From a virus: 57,403 nucleotides of DNA. Below, in pieces: positions 5,499 to 11,516 of this stretch (the stretch's first letter is position 1; each line of letters opens with the position of its first letter). The notes under the pieces are model-generated. The model was not told the DNA's origin and searched no databases. It saw only the letters and a list, made by a program, of their open reading frames with translations. The stretch spans positions 1 through 57,403 of IMG/VR virus record IMGVR_UViG_3300030099_008341; one strand, written 5' to 3'. The translations under genes and the position numbers were made by a program.

Positions 5499-5662
5499 TT
5501 TATGCGACAGTTATATTGCGGTACATCACGATAAAGCTGTCTGCGCTTTTCTCTTTGCTTTCGCTCCCATTCTCCTTCTTTATGATAAAGATTAGTATAG
5601 GATCCTTCAGTTACACGTTTAATCGTATTTGATCTGATTGCTTGTTTTGCATGCTTACCCAT
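5492..5662 (-). CDS. small basic protein (56 aa)
   Basis: I start at the ATG at 5662 (MGKHAKQAIRSNTIKRV) because an early-type promoter ends just before it; the upstream extension runs through that promoter. The protein is strongly basic (EWERKQREKRRQLYRD) and could bind nucleic acid. No family is recognised. Confidence 0.65.
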   Translation of the reverse strand: MGKHAKQAIRSNTIKRVTEGSYTNLYHKEGEWERKQREKRRQLYRDVPQYNCRIKW

Positions 5663-5686
5663 AATGCTTATTATAATAGAGTTCCT
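5663..5686 (-). promoter_or_regulatory. early-type promoter (AGGAACT / TATAAT)
   Basis: AGGAACT, CTAT, TATAAT and eight bases precede the ATG at 5662. The TAG stop of the upstream gene overlaps the AGGAACT box. Confidence 0.6.
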
Positions 5687-6116
5687 ATGTTTGGTTATAC
5701 TTTTTATTAGATTCTTTGAGTAGTAAAAGATGCCACGTTCCATCAGGCCAAGTGTTAGGTAAACTTACCTTTTTGTCGCTTTTAGGTTTAGGAAGTTTTG
5801 TTGACTTCTTTGTTACTTTCCACACTCTAAGCTTTGTATCTGTAATAGCTTGTTTAACTTCTCTTCTAGTAATATTATCTAAAGGTGAAATAAAGATAAG
5901 CTCGTGCCACCCATTTTTCCTTTCCTTTACCTTAATTCCATTAGCCTGAAACTCTTTTTTAAATAACGGCTCAAGAACAGGTAGATGTTTTTCTTGTTCT
6001 AGTTCTGAAACTACAACAGTATACTCTCGCATATTAGCATGAACGGGAATAGACAATGCTGCAGTTAGTAGTAGTACTGTTAATGATGTTAGCAATGGTA
6101 TGTTTGTCGTTTTCAT
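5685..6116 (-). CDS. exported hypothetical protein with signal peptide (143 aa)
   Basis: The start at 6116 gives a clear signal peptide: MKTTN, a hydrophobic core of Leu/Thr/Val residues, and an A-x-A-like cleavage site (PVHAN) near residue 28. The mature part is basic and alpha/beta in character, with a TWPDGTWHLLLLKE ending. It probably acts in the periplasm or envelope. The TATAAT directly upstream confirms the start over a longer open frame. No family is recognised. Confidence 0.65.
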   Translation of the reverse strand: MKTTNIPLLTSLTVLLLTAALSIPVHANMREYTVVVSELEQEKHLPVLEPLFKKEFQANGIKVKERKNGWHELIFISPLDNITRREVKQAITDTKLRVWKVTKKSTKLPKPKSDKKVSLPNTWPDGTWHLLLLKESNKKYNQT

Positions 6117-6140
6117 ATTATTATTATAGAAAGTCTTCAG
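6117..6140 (-). promoter_or_regulatory. early-type promoter, degenerate upstream box
   Basis: GAAGACTT replaces the usual AAGGAACT, then TCTATAATAATAAT leads to the ATG at 6116. The -10 element is intact. Confidence 0.45.
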
Positions 6141-6301
6141 GAGATGTCCACCGTGCCACATGGATTAAGCGTCAAGGCACTGGCCGACTCGTAAGTCAAT
6201 CTCGCCATCTCCACGCTAGAATTCTCTGAGGGCTCTAGACTGGACCCACCTTCCTTGATTATTTTATGACTTATGGAAGGCTTAACCGTGTTTATACTCA
6301 C
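6137..6301 (-). CDS. possible small protein with GTG start (54 aa)
   Basis: An open frame runs from GTG at 6301 (then SINTVKPSISHK) to TGA at 6137-6139. It lies between an early-type promoter (TATAAT about 17 bases before GTG) and the next one, whose upstream box overlaps its stop, exactly the layout of real neighbouring genes. It is Ser-rich and more GC-rich than the surroundings. The non-ATG start keeps confidence moderate. Confidence 0.4.
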   Translation of the reverse strand: MSINTVKPSISHKIIKEGGSSLEPSENSSVEMARLTYESASALTLNPCGTVDIS

Positions 6302-6332
6302 TTGTCAGATACTATTATATGCTAGTTCCTTT
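6302..6332 (-). promoter_or_regulatory. early-type promoter (AAGGAACT / TATAAT)
   Basis: AAAGGAACT, AGCA, TATAAT reads on the minus strand and lies within the last codons of the upstream membrane-protein gene. Confidence 0.5.
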
Positions 6333-6464
6333 TGTTTTTCTCTCTTCTAAGTAAGAAAAAGCCAAATTAAGTATTATCATACTACTCGATATTGCATAAA
6401 GTAAAAGACTATGAAATACAATCGATAGTAAAAAAAGAGTCTGTCCAAGCCCAGCTAATGTCAT
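6315..6464 (-). CDS. small membrane protein (49 aa)
   Basis: The frame encodes MTLAGLGQTLFLLSIVFHSL and a second hydrophobic stretch, then a charged tail (YLEERKTKGTSI) that translates the promoter element. Its ATG overlaps the TAA of the preceding small membrane gene by one base (TAATG). It may form one long or two short membrane helices. The function is unknown. Confidence 0.5.
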   Translation of the reverse strand: MTLAGLGQTLFLLSIVFHSLLLYAISSSMIILNLAFSYLEERKTKGTSI

Positions 6465-6607
6465 TAATGAAATTCAATACCTCCGTCGTTCCAAAATATA
6501 TCCATTTCTAGTTCAGGCCAGTTTTCTTCCATCCATTTAGATTCACTAGACCACCAAACTATTAATAATATGATTATTATTATTAAAAATAGATGAAATT
6601 TACTCAT
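6464..6607 (-). CDS. small membrane protein (47 aa)
   Basis: The frame encodes MSKFHLFLIIIIILLIVWW followed by an acidic, Trp-rich exterior domain (WMEENWPELEMDIFW). This layout, one N-terminal membrane anchor and a short soluble part, is typical of small phage envelope proteins. It overlaps the cupin stop codon by eight bases and the next membrane gene by one base, so the three are probably one operon. Confidence 0.55.
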   Translation of the reverse strand: MSKFHLFLIIIIILLIVWWSSESKWMEENWPELEMDIFWNDGGIEFH

Positions 6608-6929
6608 ACCGCTTTCCGTCAAATACGCATACAAAATAAAGAGGATACTCTTCTGTATTCTTTACCTTATGAAACACACCATCTGGAATTAAAACAGTTT
6701 CCCCGCCTGTAACCGGAAACGTTTCATCGCCTAAAGTCATTTCTCCATGCCCATAGTGGAAGAAATAAACTTCTTCTTGCCCATCATGACTGTGACCTCT
6801 AGTTTCTTTACCTGGTAGCAGGAGCGTACTACTAACTACAAGATTGTTAAGAAGTTTGTTATCTCTGAGTAGATAAGTTTCATTATCCTTAACTATTTCT
6901 CCGCCAATATTATTAGTGGGTACTTTCAT
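6600..6929 (-). CDS. cupin-domain protein (109 aa)
   Basis: This is a single-domain cupin, a small beta-barrel that usually binds a metal. The first cupin motif is visible as H46, H48 and E52/E53 (GHSHDGQEEVYFF), and the second as PDGVFHKV with H87. Its full length matches stand-alone cupin_2 proteins, whose members include sugar isomerases, epimerases and dioxygenases. The substrate cannot be told from sequence. It heads an apparent operon with two small membrane proteins. Confidence 0.8.
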   Translation of the reverse strand: MKVPTNNIGGEIVKDNETYLLRDNKLLNNLVVSSTLLLPGKETRGHSHDGQEEVYFFHYGHGEMTLGDETFPVTGGETVLIPDGVFHKVKNTEEYPLYFVCVFDGKRYE

Positions 6930-6967
6930 ATATTTAATATATGGTGGTTCTCTTAAATATCAACTAA

Positions 6968-7162
6968 TTATTCTATACGCCAAATTTTATTCATTGCCAT
7001 AAATGGCTTACCTGCAAAGATTATACCAGCTACTAATTTATTTAAATTATTATCGCTTAATGTCTCTAAAACTTCTTTAATTGTACGTATTTGTTCTTCA
7101 CTTGCGGAGGATTTTTCTGTAAAAAAATTAATTAACTTGTCAATTTTTTCCTCCTTATTCAT
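6968..7162 (-). CDS. hypothetical protein (64 aa)
   Basis: The product begins MNKEEKIDKLINFFTEKSS and is mostly helical with a hydrophobic C-terminal part (LVAGIIFAGKPFMAMNKIW). The start has a late-type TAAATA box five bases upstream. No family is recognised. Confidence 0.6.
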   Translation of the reverse strand: MNKEEKIDKLINFFTEKSSASEEQIRTIKEVLETLSDNNLNKLVAGIIFAGKPFMAMNKIWRIE

Positions 7163-7173
7163 ACAATTATTTA
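7163..7173 (-). promoter_or_regulatory. late-type promoter (TAAATA + 5 nt + ATG)
   Basis: TAAATA (7168-7173) and ATTGT precede the ATG at 7162. Confidence 0.5.
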
Positions 7174-7536
7174 ATTCTTAGCCATATAATATTCTTTAAA
7201 AGATCTTAAGGTTTTTGGTATTTCTTCATCAGAAATAGCTCTATAAATTTGATTAGCTATTTGTTTATGTCTTTTTTTAGATAAGCTAGGATTTTGATAA
7301 TAAACTTTCATATAAATACCATTCTTAGTAAATTTTTTACCTTTTTCAACCTTCACTTTATAATCTTTTCCTTTATAAACTTTTACCTTATCTGATTTTT
7401 CCTCTTCGTTCTCTTTCTTTTTACCGGCTTTACTAAGAGCTATAGCTACAGCTTGATCTTGAGGATAACCTTCATCACGTAACTTACTAATGTTACTTCC
7501 TATAGTCTTTTGGGATGAACCTCTTTTTAATGGCAT
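7171..7536 (-). CDS. small phage protein with MPLKRGSS N-terminal domain (121 aa)
   Basis: I start at 7536 ([19 protein letters not shown]), because a late-type box lies five bases upstream; the longer frame reads through it. The N-terminal 40 residues ([21 protein letters not shown], then SKAGK) match a short motif widespread in phage proteins of unknown function. The rest is Lys-rich with a predicted beta segment ([10 protein letters not shown]). Confidence 0.7.
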   Translation of the reverse strand: MPLKRGSSQKTIGSNISKLRDEGYPQDQAVAIALSKAGKKKENEEEKSDKVKVYKGKDYKVKVEKGKKFTKNGIYMKVYYQNPSLSKKRHKQIANQIYRAISDEEIPKTLRSFKEYYMAKN

Positions 7537-7547
7537 ACTATTATTTA
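7537..7547 (-). promoter_or_regulatory. late-type promoter (TAAATA + 5 nt + ATG)
   Basis: ATAAATA and ATAGT precede the ATG at 7536. Confidence 0.55.
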
Positions 7548-7552
7548 TGTTA

Positions 7553-7747
7553 CTAGTCAGAATATTTTGGATCAAGTCCTTCTCGTTCACGTTTAGCAAT
7601 TTGCACCATACAAATACCAGTAGCTCCGAGTACTGGGACTATTGTTGCAAGAAGAAAAAATATTGACCACCCTGCAGCGTCGCCTCCCCCTTCTTGAAAA
7701 GACTTTGCACATGTGGTGCATGCAGAATAAAGAGATTGATGAAACAT
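7553..7747 (-). CDS. small membrane protein (64 aa)
   Basis: The N-terminus carries three Cys ([11 protein letters not shown]), followed by one transmembrane segment (about residues 27-48) and a charged tail ([14 protein letters not shown]). It lies 13 bases downstream of the DUF1501 gene and is probably co-transcribed with it. No family is recognised; it may have come from the host together with that gene. Confidence 0.55.
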   Translation of the reverse strand: MFHQSLYSACTTCAKSFQEGGGDAAGWSIFFLLATIVPVLGATGICMVQIAKREREGLDPKYSD

Positions 7748-7760
7748 AGATTAGCGATGT

Positions 7761-9182
7761 TTAAGTTATAATTTCTGTAATAGCATCTGCACCTTCAACT
7801 CCTACTAGCTTTTCATCTAATCCATTATGAAAATAACTTAATACATTAGGATCTAAACCTAATTGAGTTAAGATAGTAGCATGAAGATTTTTAACTAAAA
7901 GAGGCTTCTCTACAGCTGCGCTTCCTAATTCATCAGTACTTCCAACACTAGCTCCTCCCTTTATTCCTCCTCCTGCCATCCACATAGTAAAGCCCATTGA
8001 GTTATGATCTCTTCCTGTACCCTTAGCATATTCTGCTGTAGGTTGTCTTCCAAACTCCCCTCCCCAAACTACGATAGTTTCTTCTAATAACCCTCTTTGC
8101 TTTAAATCTTTGAGTAATCCTGCAATAGGTTTATCAGTTCTACCAGCATGATAATCATGATTCTTTTTTAAGTCTCCATGAGCATCCCAGTTAGAATCAT
8201 TATGAGCTCCTCCCGAATAAACTTGAATAAATCTAACTCCTCTTTCAACTAGTCTTCGTGATAGAATCAACTTACGAGCAAACTCTTCAGTTCTATCATC
8301 GTTAAGTCCATACAAGTCTTTTATATGTTCTGGTTCTTTATCGACATCAATAGCCTCAGGAGCTTCTGTCTGCATTTTAAATGCTAATTCATAGCTGCTT
8401 ATCCTTGAAGATAGATCTGTATTATCTTTTCTATCAGCTAAGTGAATACCGTTTAAATGATTAAGTGAGTTAATAATAGTCCTTTGCTGCCCTCTAGATA
8501 TACCGTAAGGATTTTTTAAATTTAGAATGGGGTCTCCTTCTGATCTAAATACAGTACCAGCATAACTAGCTGGCATATAACCTGAAGTCCAGTTCTTAGC
8601 ACCTGAAATAGGTCCTCCAGACTTATCAAGCATTACCACATAACCTGGTAGACCTTCATTAAATGAACCTAAGCCATAATTAACCCATGAACCAAGAGAA
8701 GGTTTACCGCTTATTAATGATCCGCTATTCATCATAAGCATAGCTGATCCGTGAATAGGAGAGTCAGCTTCCATTGAATGAATAAAAGCTATATCATCTG
8801 CCATTGAACCTACTTCAGGAAAGAGATCAGATATCATCTTTCCGCTTTGCCCGTACGGTTTAAAGCCCCATTTAGGCCCAACTACCCTACCTTGATTTTT
8901 CTTTCCTCCTCTTCCAAACGTTTTAACATCAATAGTCTTATCATTTAACTCATACAGTTTAGGTTTATAATCAAATGTATCAACGTGACTAGGTCCGCCA
9001 TACATAAAAAGAAAGATAACAGACTTAGCTTTGCCTGGAATCATTTTCGATTTAGGGGCAAGAGGATTACTATATCCATCTTGTGCTAACATTCCCGCTA
9101 AAGCTAAACTAGGAAAAGCTCCTCCAACTGTATGAAGAAACTCTCTTCTAGTTTGACCGCAGAAGGTATTCTTTGGATTCAT
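7761..9182 (-). CDS. DUF1501 family protein, exported (473 aa)
   Basis: The protein belongs to DUF1501, an alkaline-phosphatase/sulfatase-superfamily relative that is abundant in Planctomycetota and Verrucomicrobiota and very unusual in a phage. The sequence shows a twin-arginine-like signal (TRREFL at 11-16 with a hydrophobic stretch after it), the GGPSHVDTF motif near residues 62-70, AHNDSNWDAHGD, VVWGGEFGRQP and GRDHNSMGF in the usual order. Length is normal for the family, with no frameshift. Its start overlaps the stop of the thermonuclease gene by four bases, so the two are one operon. The enzymatic role is not established for the family. The base composition is like that of neighbouring phage genes, so acquisition was not very recent. 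Confidence 0.9.
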   Translation of the reverse strand: MNPKNTFCGQTRREFLHTVGGAFPSLALAGMLAQDGYSNPLAPKSKMIPGKAKSVIFLFMYGGPSHVDTFDYKPKLYELNDKTIDVKTFGRGGKKNQGRVVGPKWGFKPYGQSGKMISDLFPEVGSMADDIAFIHSMEADSPIHGSAMLMMNSGSLISGKPSLGSWVNYGLGSFNEGLPGYVVMLDKSGGPISGAKNWTSGYMPASYAGTVFRSEGDPILNLKNPYGISRGQQRTIINSLNHLNGIHLADRKDNTDLSSRISSYELAFKMQTEAPEAIDVDKEPEHIKDLYGLNDDRTEEFARKLILSRRLVERGVRFIQVYSGGAHNDSNWDAHGDLKKNHDYHAGRTDKPIAGLLKDLKQRGLLEETIVVWGGEFGRQPTAEYAKGTGRDHNSMGFTMWMAGGGIKGGASVGSTDELGSAAVEKPLLVKNLHATILTQLGLDPNVLSYFHNGLDEKLVGVEGADAITEIIT

Positions 9183-9535
9183 CGCTTTCCTCCGTGATAC
9201 TCTACAGCATGGCCCTCCTCTAGAAGCATTTGATTAGCGTTCTTTTTTCCATCAGAACTTACTAACTCTCCAAGTAATCTACCAAACTTACCTTTTTTAT
9301 CAATAGATGTTCTAATGATAAACTTGTCACCCCATGACGCTAAGATATCAAATAGTCTTTCTTTAGCTGCTAACCCTTTTGCTTTCTCTTCTAAATCTCT
9401 TGTTCTGCATTCAGGAGTGTTGATACCTTTTAATCTAACTCTCTCTTTAATGTGCATTTTGAATCCACAATCTATAGTTACGTCAACAGTATCACCATCA
9501 ACTACTCTCCTTAACTCTGCAAAGTATTCGTACAT
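9179..9535 (-). CDS. thermonuclease (SNase-like) family protein (118 aa)
   Basis: This is a staphylococcal-nuclease-fold protein that would hydrolyse DNA or RNA. VDGDT (D13, D15), RLKGINTPE (R34, E42) and GKFGRLLGE (R86) correspond to the catalytic Asp, Arg, Glu and second Arg of SNase. The usual Asp of the DTPE segment is Asn here (NTPE), a substitution found in other homologues. There is no signal peptide, so it probably acts in the cytoplasm. It is the first gene of an operon with the DUF1501 gene. Confidence 0.85.
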   Translation of the reverse strand: MYEYFAELRRVVDGDTVDVTIDCGFKMHIKERVRLKGINTPECRTRDLEEKAKGLAAKERLFDILASWGDKFIIRTSIDKKGKFGRLLGELVSSDGKKNANQMLLEEGHAVEYHGGKR

Positions 9536-9546
9536 AATTATATTTA
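9536..9546 (-). promoter_or_regulatory. late-type promoter (TAAATA + 5 nt + ATG)
   Basis: TAAATA (9541-9546) and TAATT precede the ATG at 9535. Confidence 0.5.
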
Positions 9547-9553
9547 TTTAATC

Positions 9554-9679
9554 TTAAAACGGTCCACATCCAAGGGCTATAGTACCGAATACCATTGCTG
9601 CAACTATGCTACCAATTGCTGCAATAGTAATTAAAGCTGCTAAGATACAAATACTAACTAGTTTAATTGCATTCAACAT
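9554..9679 (-). CDS. small membrane protein (41 aa)
   Basis: The frame encodes MLNAIKLVSICILAALITIA, then GSIVAAMVFGTIALGCGPF, essentially one long hydrophobic helix. It starts two bases after the stop of the lipoprotein gene, consistent with co-transcription. The function is unknown. Confidence 0.5.
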   Translation of the reverse strand: MLNAIKLVSICILAALITIAAIGSIVAAMVFGTIALGCGPF

Positions 9680-9681
9680 AA

Positions 9682-9912
9682 TTAGTAACGACAATGACGT
9701 CGTGTTGGTCTCCAGTTACCGCCATATCTCATCCAATCTGGACGAACATCATAATGATAATATCTCGTAGCGCGGTAAATAGCAGGTTGATGTAAAGGCC
9801 TATAAGTAGGATAACTAACAGCACTTACTCCAAAGCTTGCACTATCAAGCGTACAGGAAGAAAGTGAAACTGCTGCTAATACTACTAAAAAGATAGATTT
9901 TATTTTTTTCAT
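9682..9912 (-). CDS. putative lipoprotein (76 aa)
   Basis: A typical lipoprotein signal is present: MKKIKSIFLVVLAAVSLSSC with a lipobox LSSC and Cys at residue 20. The mature part is short, Tyr/Arg-rich (RPLHQPAIYRATRYYHYD) and probably sits in the outer membrane or periplasm. Phage lipoproteins of this size often act in lysis (o-spanin) or superinfection exclusion; the sequence does not decide between them. A degenerate early-type promoter lies upstream. Confidence 0.65.
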   Translation of the reverse strand: MKKIKSIFLVVLAAVSLSSCTLDSASFGVSAVSYPTYRPLHQPAIYRATRYYHYDVRPDWMRYGGNWRPTRRHCRY

Positions 9913-9941
9913 CTTTATTACTTATTGTAGTTTAGTTCGTT
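9913..9941 (-). promoter_or_regulatory. early-type promoter, degenerate
   Basis: CGAACT, AAAC, TACAAT reads on the minus strand ahead of the ATG at 9912. It overlaps the stop of the sigma-factor gene. Confidence 0.4.
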
Positions 9942-11088
9942 ATGATTTAGTATTGAACATTTCAAGTTTTTGTAATCTTAAAGGATTAGTAAGCTTACGA
10001 ATAGCTTTAGCTTCTATCTGTCTAATTCTTTCTCTCGTTACTTCAAATCTATCTCCTACTTCCTCTAGAGTTCTCCTTACACCGTCTAACATTCCAAATC
10101 GCATCTCCATAACACCCATTTCACGATCATTGAGAGACGATACAGCATCAGCAATTTTCTCTCTCATACCATCAAGAGCTTCAATATCAACTCCTTGATA
10201 TTCTTTTTCATCTTCAATAAAGTCAGCAATAGTTGTATTACCATCACCAACTGGCGTTTGCAATGAAATAGGATGCATTGCAACTTTAAGTATAGTCTTA
10301 ACACGACTTACAGGTAAATCGATTTCTTCAGCAATTTCTTCTGGACTAGGCTCACACCCCCCAGCTTGAACTAACTGTCTTTGAATCCTAAATACTTTAT
10401 TAATAGTATCAATCATATGCATAGGTACGCGAATAGTTCTCCCCGTTTCACCTACACATTTAGTAATCGCTTGACGTATCCACCACGTAGCATAAGTAGA
10501 AAACTTATAACCACGTTTATATTCGAATTTTTCAACAGCTTTAATTAATCCAAGATTACCTTCTTGAATAAGATCTAGCAAAGCTACACCTCTATTCGTA
10601 TATTTCTTTGCATTAGCAACTACTAATCTTAGGTTAGCTTTAACCATTTCATCTTTTGCAATTCGTAATTCGCGAAGAGTTTTAATCATTAGAGGCATTC
10701 CTTCTTTAGCAATATCTTCACACCAGCTATCGATAATTGATTGCTTCAAGTAAAATCGCTTATATAAAGTTTTAAGCTTCGAAATAGAATTTCCCTTCTT
10801 CGTTAGCGTAGCAACTAGCTTAGGAAGCCCTTTCATAAACTTTTCCTTAGAATCACTATCAATAGTATCTTCGAATCTTTGTTTACCTTCAATTAGATCG
10901 CAACCCAATCGATTAAAGAGCATTAAAGTATTATCTACTTTACAAAGAATATTAAACGCTTTTTTCTGAGATTTTTCAATTCTTTTAAATATCTCTACTT
11001 CTTGCTCTTTAGTTAAAAGCTCCGTCTGACCCATTTGCTTCATATAGGCGCGTATCGGATCATCTACGCGTTCATTTATTTTAGGCAT
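9940..11088 (-). CDS. RpoD-type (primary-like) RNA polymerase sigma factor (382 aa)
   Basis: This is a sigma-70 factor of the primary or RpoD-like group, which binds host RNA polymerase and selects promoters. I start it at 11088 (MPKINERVDD) because an early-type promoter ends directly before it. Region 1.2 is at about 8-38 (DPIRAYMKQMG), region 2 at 146-222, including the melting and -10 segment FSTYATWWIRQAIT, region 3 at about 245-295, and region 4 at 315-375 with the -35 helix VTRERIRQIEAKA. The residues that read TATAAT in RpoD appear conserved. A short unconserved spacer lies at 60-140; the acidic region 1.1 of large RpoD proteins is missing. It could redirect host polymerase to the TATAAT-type phage promoters, including its own. 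Confidence 0.92.
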   Translation of the reverse strand: MPKINERVDDPIRAYMKQMGQTELLTKEQEVEIFKRIEKSQKKAFNILCKVDNTLMLFNRLGCDLIEGKQRFEDTIDSDSKEKFMKGLPKLVATLTKKGNSISKLKTLYKRFYLKQSIIDSWCEDIAKEGMPLMIKTLRELRIAKDEMVKANLRLVVANAKKYTNRGVALLDLIQEGNLGLIKAVEKFEYKRGYKFSTYATWWIRQAITKCVGETGRTIRVPMHMIDTINKVFRIQRQLVQAGGCEPSPEEIAEEIDLPVSRVKTILKVAMHPISLQTPVGDGNTTIADFIEDEKEYQGVDIEALDGMREKIADAVSSLNDREMGVMEMRFGMLDGVRRTLEEVGDRFEVTRERIRQIEAKAIRKLTNPLRLQKLEMFNTKS

Positions 11089-11113
11089 TATCTTATTATA
11101 TCTGAGTTCCTTT
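11089..11113 (-). promoter_or_regulatory. early-type promoter of the sigma-factor gene
   Basis: AAGGAACT, CAGA, TATAAT and seven bases precede the ATG at 11088. The longer open frame translates this element as KELRYNK. Confidence 0.6.
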
Positions 11114-11168
11114 AGTAATATAATATCTTTTGATACTATGTTCAACTAAAGATTAAAGTTTTTTTTAG

Positions 11169-11190
11169 AGTTCCTTATGCATAAGGAACT
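11169..11190. repeat. perfect 22-bp palindrome of two AAGGAACT boxes
   Basis: AGTTCCTTATG (11169-11179) is followed at once by its exact reverse complement CATAAGGAACT (11180-11190). It consists of two head-to-head copies of the early-promoter box, between tRNA-Leu and the sigma-factor gene. No U-run follows on the minus strand, so it is more likely a protein-binding site than a terminator. Confidence 0.6.
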
Positions 11191-11196
11191 TTTAAA

Positions 11197-11273
11197 TGGT
11201 AGGAGCGGTGGGACTCGAACCCACACTGGACGGATTTTAAGTCCGTTGTCTCTGCCAATTGGACTACGCTCCC
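11197..11273 (-). tRNA. tRNA-Leu (UAA), short variable loop, CCA encoded
   Basis: The cloverleaf is complete: acceptor GGGAGCG/CGCTCCT, D stem GTC/GAC, anticodon stem ACGGA/TCCGT with loop CTTAAAA (anticodon UAA), T arm GTGGG TTCGAGT CCCAC, then A and CCA. The variable loop is only five bases (CCAGT), whereas bacterial leucine tRNAs normally carry a long variable arm. It would decode UUA, a frequent codon in this AT-rich genome. It lies two bases from tRNA-Met and is probably co-transcribed with it. Confidence 0.88.
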
Positions 11274-11275
11274 TT

Positions 11276-11351
11276 TGGTGCGCCCGGCTGGACTTGAACC
11301 AGCGACCTGCCGATTATGAGTCGGATGCTCTAACCACTGAGCTACAAGCGC
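11276..11351 (-). tRNA. tRNA-Met (CAU), CCA encoded
   Basis: The acceptor GCGCTTG/CGGGCGC pairs with two G-U pairs, the D arm has the AGCTCAGTGGTTAGAGC form, and the anticodon loop is CTCATAA (CAU). The T arm has GCTGG/CCAGC with TTCAAGT in the loop. A and CCA follow. Elongator, initiator or a lysidine-modified Ile tRNA cannot be separated with certainty, but the D arm and A-rich loop fit elongator Met. An early-type promoter lies just upstream. Confidence 0.88.
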
Positions 11352-11383
11352 TTTCATAATCATATTATATCTGAGTTCCTTTA
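11352..11383 (-). promoter_or_regulatory. early-type promoter of the tRNA-Met/tRNA-Leu unit
   Basis: AAGGAACT, CAGA and TATAAT (11364-11369) precede the tRNA by 12 bases. Because no protein start follows, this copy shows that the element drives transcription. Confidence 0.6.
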
Positions 11384-11387
11384 GTAT

Positions 11388-11459
11388 TACTCCTACCAAG
11401 AATCGAACTTGGATCTAAGCATTAGAAGTGCCTTGTTTTATCCGTTAAACTATAGGAGC
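11388..11459 (-). tRNA. tRNA-Arg (UCU), CCA not encoded
   Basis: The acceptor GCTCCTA/TAGGAGT, anticodon stem AGGCA/TGCTT with loop CTTCTAA (anticodon UCU) and T arm CCAAG TTCGATT CTTGG are all visible. The discriminator is A, followed by ATA instead of CCA, so the CCA end would be added post-transcriptionally. It would decode AGA, the favoured Arg codon in this AT-rich genome. Confidence 0.88.
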
Positions 11460-11485
11460 ATAATATTATTATATCGAAATTTCTA
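11460..11485 (-). promoter_or_regulatory. TATAAT promoter of tRNA-Arg
   Basis: TATAAT (11468-11473) ends eight bases before the tRNA. The upstream box is only partly similar (AGAAATTTC instead of AAGGAACTC). Confidence 0.45.
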
Positions 11486-11503
11486 GATTTTCAAACAATA
11501 AAC

Positions 11504-11516
11504 TATAAATAAACAT
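11504..11516 (+). promoter_or_regulatory. late promoter, perfect TATAAATA
   Basis: TATAAATA (11504-11511) is identical to the T4 late promoter core and is followed by AACAT and the ATG at 11517. Confidence 0.65.

Noticed and set aside
11175-11399. Open frames on both strands across the tRNA cluster
   Set aside because: They run through perfect tRNA cloverleaves and the promoter; such frames over tRNA genes are a known artefact.
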